A DNA stretch of 55,628 nucleotides from Candidatus Dormiibacterota bacterium. Lineage in GTDB: Bacteria; Chloroflexota; Dormibacteria; Aeolococcales; Aeolococcaceae. Positions 51,918-55,628 of the stretch are shown in pieces. Position 1 is the first letter of the stretch. Each line of letters opens with the position of its first letter. The notes under the pieces were generated by a model that did not search any database, was not told where the DNA came from, and saw only the letters and a list, made by a program, of their open reading frames with translations. The stretch is taken from contig PKXZ01000020.1 in assembly GCA_003132525.1 (NCBI GenBank), positions 38,769 through 94,396 of the forward strand. The letters are read 5' to 3'. Position numbers and translations under genes: made by a program.

Positions 51918-52795
51918 CGCGTGACCAACCTCACCTCCGCGACTGCGCGAGCGAGGAGCTCCCACTCATCGAGGGCAAGAGTACCCGGCCGGCGCCCGGA
52001 ATCGATGCCTGCCGCGTCCAATGCGACCCCCGCGGCGGCGAGATCGCCGCCGAGCGCACGGGAAACACCGTTGCGAAGCGTCTTGCGGCGCGACTGGAAG
52101 AGGGGCTTCGCGAGCGCGAGCATCGACGCCCGGATCGCGGGATCCGCCTTGGGCGACGGCACGATCCGGATGATCGACGAGTGGACCGCCGGCGGCGGGT
52201 CAAAGGCCTCCGGGGCCACGTCGCGAATCCGCTCGACCTCCGCGAGGGTTCGGATCGCGACCGTTGCCAGGCTCCAGTCGCCCGGCCCAGCGGCGAGGCG
52301 TGCCGCAACCTCGCGCTGGACGAGGACCACCGCGCGGGCGGGTGGCTGCTCGGCCTCCACCAGCCGCATGAGCACGAGACCGGTGAGCTGGTAGGGAAGG
52401 TTGCCCGTGGCGAGCCACCCCGTCGTGAACCCGAGCGCCGCGGGATCGATGTTGCGGGCGTCCGCCTCGAGCACGGTGACGTTCGGATTCGCGCGTTGGG
52501 TGATCTCGGTTCCCGCCACGCACGCGGGGTCAATGTCGACCGCGACCACCCGGCGCGCGCGCGCCGCCAGCGCCCCGGTGAGCGTTCCGAGTCCACAGCC
52601 GATCTCGAGCACCTCGCTGTCCGGCGCCGGGTCGAGGGCATCGACAATGGCGTCGAGCACGTCGCGATCGATGAGGAAGTGCTGCCCGAGGCTCGTGTCC
52701 CGGCGCAACCCGACACGCCGCCCGACTGCGGTGAGCGTCCTCGGATCGGTCAGGTCGAGCGGCTGGCGCGTTCGCGCCACATGGTCGTCAGGCAC
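51914..52795 (-). CDS. rsmA: 16S rRNA dimethyladenosine transferase (KsgA)
   Basis: Dimethylates A1518 and A1519 of 16S rRNA, a late 30S checkpoint. It is 293 aa: SLGQHFLIDRDVLDAIVDAL at the start, the SAM site VLEIGCGLGTLTGALA, and the catalytic ATGNLPYQLTG motif. The start is GTG at 52795, overlapping tatD by 8 nt. The nadE-rsmI-tatD-rsmA order is close to that of many bacteria. Confidence 0.95.
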   Translation of the reverse strand: MPDDHVARTRQPLDLTDPRTLTAVGRRVGLRRDTSLGQHFLIDRDVLDAIVDALDPAPDSEVLEIGCGLGTLTGALAARARRVVAVDIDPACVAGTEITQRANPNVTVLEADARNIDPAALGFTTGWLATGNLPYQLTGLVLMRLVEAEQPPARAVVLVQREVAARLAAGPGDWSLATVAIRTLAEVERIRDVAPEAFDPPPAVHSSIIRIVPSPKADPAIRASMLALAKPLFQSRRKTLRNGVSRALGGDLAAAGVALDAAGIDSGRRPGTLALDEWELLARAVAEVRLVTR

Positions 52796-53606
52796 GCGCT
52801 GCGGCCGTGCTGGGAGCGGTGATGCCGAGGACTCGGTGGGCGGTCAGGGTCGTGGCTGCGCGCACCACCGCCTCCGGGGTCTCGCGCAGGCGCGCCACGG
52901 CCGCCGCCGTGATCGCCACTCGCTCCGGAAGATTCGGCTTGCCGCGTTCCGGGACGGGACTGAGAAACGGCGAGTCGGTCTCGACCACGAAGCCATCGTC
53001 GGCAGCCGTGCGCGCCGCATCCTGGATCTTCTCCGAGCGTGGAAACGTGACGATCCCCGAGAACGACGCGATGAAGCCGAGCTCGGCGCACCGCTGGGCG
53101 AACGCGGCGTCGCCGCTGAAGCAGTGCATCACCCCCCTGCTGCCGGGCACTCCGGCAACGGCGGCGAGCACCTCGTCGTGCGCGTCGCGGTCGTGGATGA
53201 GCACCGGTTTGCCGGCGTCGCGTGCCAGCTCGAGCATCGCTCGAAAGGAACGTTCCTGGATGTCGAGGGGAACCTCGTGATACCCCGGGCGAAAGAACAG
53301 ATCGAGGCCCACCTCCCCCACCGCGACCGCCTTCGGGTGTCGCAGCAGCTCGCTCAGCGCATCGAGCTCGCGGGAGTCGGGAGCTGCCTTCTCGTGGGGA
53401 TGCCACCCACACGTGAAGTAGACCCCCGCGTGCTCCTCGGCGATCCGGCGGTTGTGATCCGAATCCTCGAGGTTGAGCCCGACCGAGACGATCTCGTCGA
53501 CGCCGGCGGCAAGCGCGCCTTCGAGCGCCTGGTCGAGCAGTCCGCGTTCCTCGAGCAGGACGAGGTGGCAGTGCGTGTCGACGAGCGGCGGCAGACCCCC
53601 GGTCAC
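52788..53606 (-). CDS. tatD: TatD-family metal-dependent DNase
   Basis: Metal-dependent hydrolase with reported 3'-5' DNase activity, 272 aa from GTG at 53606 (GTGA overlap with rsmI). PLVDTHCHLVLL holds the HxH site, AVGEVGLDLFF the Glu, VLIHDRDAHDE a His, VMHCFSGD a His and VVETDSPFLSP the final Asp. The frame extends further up by 9 codons, not needed for the fold. Confidence 0.94.
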   Translation of the reverse strand: MTGGLPPLVDTHCHLVLLEERGLLDQALEGALAAGVDEIVSVGLNLEDSDHNRRIAEEHAGVYFTCGWHPHEKAAPDSRELDALSELLRHPKAVAVGEVGLDLFFRPGYHEVPLDIQERSFRAMLELARDAGKPVLIHDRDAHDEVLAAVAGVPGSRGVMHCFSGDAAFAQRCAELGFIASFSGIVTFPRSEKIQDAARTAADDGFVVETDSPFLSPVPERGKPNLPERVAITAAAVARLRETPEAVVRAATTLTAHRVLGITAPSTAAARA

Positions 53607-54286
53607 CGCAGCGCTCCGACGACGACGGTGCACTCCCCGCGCGGCGGACGTGCCGTGAATTCCTCGACGAGGGATGCAGCGGTGCCGCGGTGCAGCGTCT
53701 CGTGCATCTTGGTCAGCTCGCGCGCGACCACGAGCGGCCGCTCACCGAGGACGGGCGTCGCAAGGCGGAGCGTCTTGGTGATGCGCATCGGCGACTCGAA
53801 GAACGCGATGGTGCGATCCTCGCGAAGGGCCTCTTCGAGCACACGCACGAGCTTTCCGGCGGTGCGAGGCAGGAAGCCGAGAAAGCAGAAGGCGCTTGCC
53901 GGGAAGCCACTCGAGGCGAGCGCCGCGGTGATCGCCGACGGCCCGGGGATCGGGGTCACGTGGTGGCCGCCGTCGAGTGCGGCGCGGACCAGCAGTGCGC
54001 CGGGGTCGCTGAGCACGGGTGTCCCCGCGTCGGTGCAGAGTGCCAGCGTCTCCCCGCGCTCGAGCCGTTCGATCAACTGCGGCACCCGCCGTCGTTCGTC
54101 GAAGGCGGGCAGCGACAGCACCGGCTTGTGGATGTCGTGTGCGCTGAGCAGGACCTTGGTGCGGCGCGAATCCTCGGCGACCACGGCATCGCACTCGCGC
54201 AGCACGCGGAGCGCGCGAAGCGTGATGTCCTCGAGGTTGCCGATCGGGGTCGCGACGACCGCCAGTGTCCCGGACAGGTCGCTCAT
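53603..54286 (-). CDS. rsmI: 16S rRNA (cytidine1402-2'-O)-methyltransferase
   Basis: 2'-O-methylates C1402 in the decoding centre. It is 227 aa with LAVVATPIGNLEDITLRALRV, CDAVVAEDSRRTKVLL, LCTDAGTPVLSDPGALLVRAA and PIPGPSAITAALASSGF. It ends after the core and lacks the C-terminal extension of E. coli RsmI. The ATG at 54286 overlaps the nadE stop (ATGA). Confidence 0.95.
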   Translation of the reverse strand: MSDLSGTLAVVATPIGNLEDITLRALRVLRECDAVVAEDSRRTKVLLSAHDIHKPVLSLPAFDERRRVPQLIERLERGETLALCTDAGTPVLSDPGALLVRAALDGGHHVTPIPGPSAITAALASSGFPASAFCFLGFLPRTAGKLVRVLEEALREDRTIAFFESPMRITKTLRLATPVLGERPLVVARELTKMHETLHRGTAASLVEEFTARPPRGECTVVVGALR

Positions 54287-55137
54287 CTCCCCCAGTCCCG
54301 CGGATAGCGGAACTCCCGATCGATGGTCCGGTTGCTCAACTTGGCGATGACCGGCGGACGGCGCTTGTACTGACTGCCACGGACGCGCGCGACGATGGCG
54401 TCGACGTCGGCCGGCTCGAACCCGAGCGCGATGACCTCGGCTCGGCTTCGCCGCTCATCGACGAGCAGGTGGAGCACGTGGTCGACCACCGCGTAGCGCA
54501 TCCCCAGCTCGTCCTCATCCGACTGGCCGACCCACAGGTCGGCGCTCGGTGGCTTGGTGAGCACGCTGTGGGGCAGCTCGAGTGCCCGAGCGAGCGCGTA
54601 CACCTGCGTCTTGTAGAGGTCGCCGATCGGGTTCAGCGCGCTCGCCATGTCGCCGAAGAGCGTGCCGTAGCCGAGCAGCAGCTCGGTCTTGTTCGAGGTG
54701 CCGAGCACGAGCGCACGTTCGGCCATCGAGTGGTCGTAGAGGATCGACATGCGCTCGCGGGCCATCTTGTTGCCCCTGCGCGTCCGGTCCGCGTCCGGGA
54801 AACGTTCGAAGTAGGCGTCCACCTGCGGTGTGATATCGACAACCTTGGCAGCAAGGCCGAGGCTGTCGCAGACGGCGAGCGCGTCGGTCTGGGACTGCGG
54901 ATCGCTGCTCCGATAGGGCATGAAGACGGCGACCACGTTGCCGGCACCGAGTGACGAGACCGCGAGCGCGGTCACCAGCGAGGAGTCCACCCCTCCCGAA
55001 AGCCCGACGATGACGCGCTCGAAGCCCACCTTGCGCACCCCGTCGGCGATGAAGCCGCGGAGTCGCTCGATGACGAAGGCGGCGTCAACCGCGAGTGTGT
55101 CGGCGTCTGAGTCGATCGGTCTCGGCGTCGTTGACAT
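54283..55137 (-). CDS. nadE: NAD+ synthetase (synthetase domain only)
   Basis: Amidates NaAD to NAD+. It is 284 aa with ATG at 55137. The PP-loop ATPase motif GLSGGVDSS is at residues 45-53; TSNKTELLLGYGTLFGDMA and KPPSADLWVGQSDEDELG are family signatures. It lacks a fused nitrilase domain and overlaps the upstream nitrilase gene by 53 nt, which suggests the two make a split glutamine-dependent NAD synthetase. Confidence 0.94.
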   Translation of the reverse strand: MSTTPRPIDSDADTLAVDAAFVIERLRGFIADGVRKVGFERVIVGLSGGVDSSLVTALAVSSLGAGNVVAVFMPYRSSDPQSQTDALAVCDSLGLAAKVVDITPQVDAYFERFPDADRTRRGNKMARERMSILYDHSMAERALVLGTSNKTELLLGYGTLFGDMASALNPIGDLYKTQVYALARALELPHSVLTKPPSADLWVGQSDEDELGMRYAVVDHVLHLLVDERRSRAEVIALGFEPADVDAIVARVRGSQYKRRPPVIAKLSNRTIDREFRYPRDWGR

Positions 55138-55628
55138 CGTTTCGTTCGTCGCGCAGGAGTGGGTAGGCGACGCGCGCACGGCGGAGCGCGCTGCGTTCGA
55201 TGCTGTGGAAGAGGACCGATTCCTCGGCTCCGCGGACCTCGGCGACGACGCTGCCGAAGGGGTCGACGACCCGGGAACCGCCCCAGAAGCCGACGCCGTC
55301 CTCGAAACCGGAACGGTTGCAGTACAGCAGGTATGTCGTGAAGAGTTGCGCGTAGGTTCGGGTCATGACGTCGTAGCTGCTCGCCGTGCCGAGGGCCTCA
55401 CCCTGGAGCAGGCCACGGCCGGGAGACGCCGATGGGCAGATGATCAGATCCACGCCCTGGCGGGCGAGCAGCGCTGCCGACGTCGGATGCCACAGGTCCT
55501 CGCAGATGAGGATTCCGGCGCGCCAGTGGTGGTTGGTGCGGTGGCCGAGGGGCACATCGAACGCGCGGAATCGATCCCCGGCGGCGAGGTAGCGCTGCTC
55601 GTCGAAGAGCCCATAGGTCGGCAGGTAG
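55085..55628 (-). CDS. Carbon-nitrogen hydrolase (nitrilase family), N-terminus beyond the window
   Basis: About 180 C-terminal residues are visible. LPTYGLFDEQRYLAAGD and RTNHHWRAGILICEDLWHP carry the nitrilase Lys/Cys region with the catalytic cysteine in LICEDLW. GLLQGEALGTASSYDVMTR, LLYCNRSGFEDGVGFWGGS and VVDPFGSVVAEV continue the fold. The length and its direct overlap with nadE suggest the glutaminase of NAD synthesis, supplying ammonia; another amidase role is possible. Confidence 0.88.
   Translation of the reverse strand, partial: YLPTYGLFDEQRYLAAGDRFRAFDVPLGHRTNHHWRAGILICEDLWHPTSAALLARQGVDLIICPSASPGRGLLQGEALGTASSYDVMTRTYAQLFTTYLLYCNRSGFEDGVGFWGGSRVVDPFGSVVAEVRGAEESVLFHSIERSALRRARVAYPLLRDERNDVNDAETDRLRRRHTRG

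Noticed and set aside
1-55628. CRISPR arrays, prophage structural genes or insertion-sequence transposases
   Set aside because: No regularly spaced repeats and no transposase, capsid or terminase reading frame were found on either strand.

Overview
The window is 55.6 kb of high-GC DNA from a bacterium of the Terrabacteria type. The order of the housekeeping genes, many GTG/TTG starts, a mycothiol-type maleylpyruvate isomerase relative and actinobacterial-looking accessory genes suggest Chloroflexota (a Limnocylindria/Ellin6529-like lineage) or, less likely, Actinomycetota. No rRNA or marker comparison is possible here, so this is inference.

Region 1 (1-31918, all protein genes on the minus strand) is an information-processing supercluster. 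In transcription order it reads thrS-tlyA | infC-rpmI-rplT-pheS-pheT-mpg | yebC-ruvC-ruvA-ruvB-queA-tgt-secDF-rimP-nusA-ylxR-infB-rbfA-nrnA-truB-ribF-dagK-rpsO-pnp-asd-udg-rnjA | ftsK (cut by the left edge). Most neighbours overlap by 4 nt (ATGA or GTGA), so translation is probably coupled along the chain. Non-coding signals interrupt it: an attenuator-like terminator before infC, a long stem-loop between rpsO and pnp, and a plus-strand structured RNA of about 330 nt (23599-23930) with its own promoter and a strong intrinsic terminator. The RNA is transcribed away from yebC and runs into the 3' end of mpg. infB (ATA) and infC (ATC) both lack any usable ATG/GTG/TTG at their conserved N-terminus and appear to use near-cognate starts.

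Region 2 (31919-33789) is a small accessory stretch: a zinc-finger-like hypothetical protein, a truncated HIT-family gene and a beta-carbonic anhydrase.

Region 3 (33790-43747) is metabolic. It has an MFS exporter, an amidohydrolase and a divergent sugar/sugar-acid oxidation locus. On the minus strand this locus encodes an SMP-30 lactonase, a zinc alcohol dehydrogenase and an SDR dehydrogenase. On the plus strand it encodes an IlvD/Edd-family dehydratase, two Gfo/Idh/MocA oxidoreductases and a UPF0303/HbpS-like protein. Together these fit a non-phosphorylating oxidation-lactonase-dehydratase pathway.

Region 4 (43760-50060) is an accessory zone with signs of turnover: an NTF2-like protein, a DinB/MDMPI protein, a broken HNH endonuclease, an excisionase-like remnant, a MetF-like gene bracketed by imperfect 57-bp direct repeats, a GNAT acetyltransferase, a degenerate tRNA-Val copy, an alpha/beta-hydrolase-adenylate cyclase fusion and a secreted protein, ending at an intact tRNA-Val(GAC).

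Region 5 (50212-55628, minus) returns to conserved housekeeping: nitrilase/glutaminase (cut by the right edge), nadE, rsmI, tatD, rsmA, an MFS transporter and a small zinc-ribbon protein, again mostly with short overlaps.
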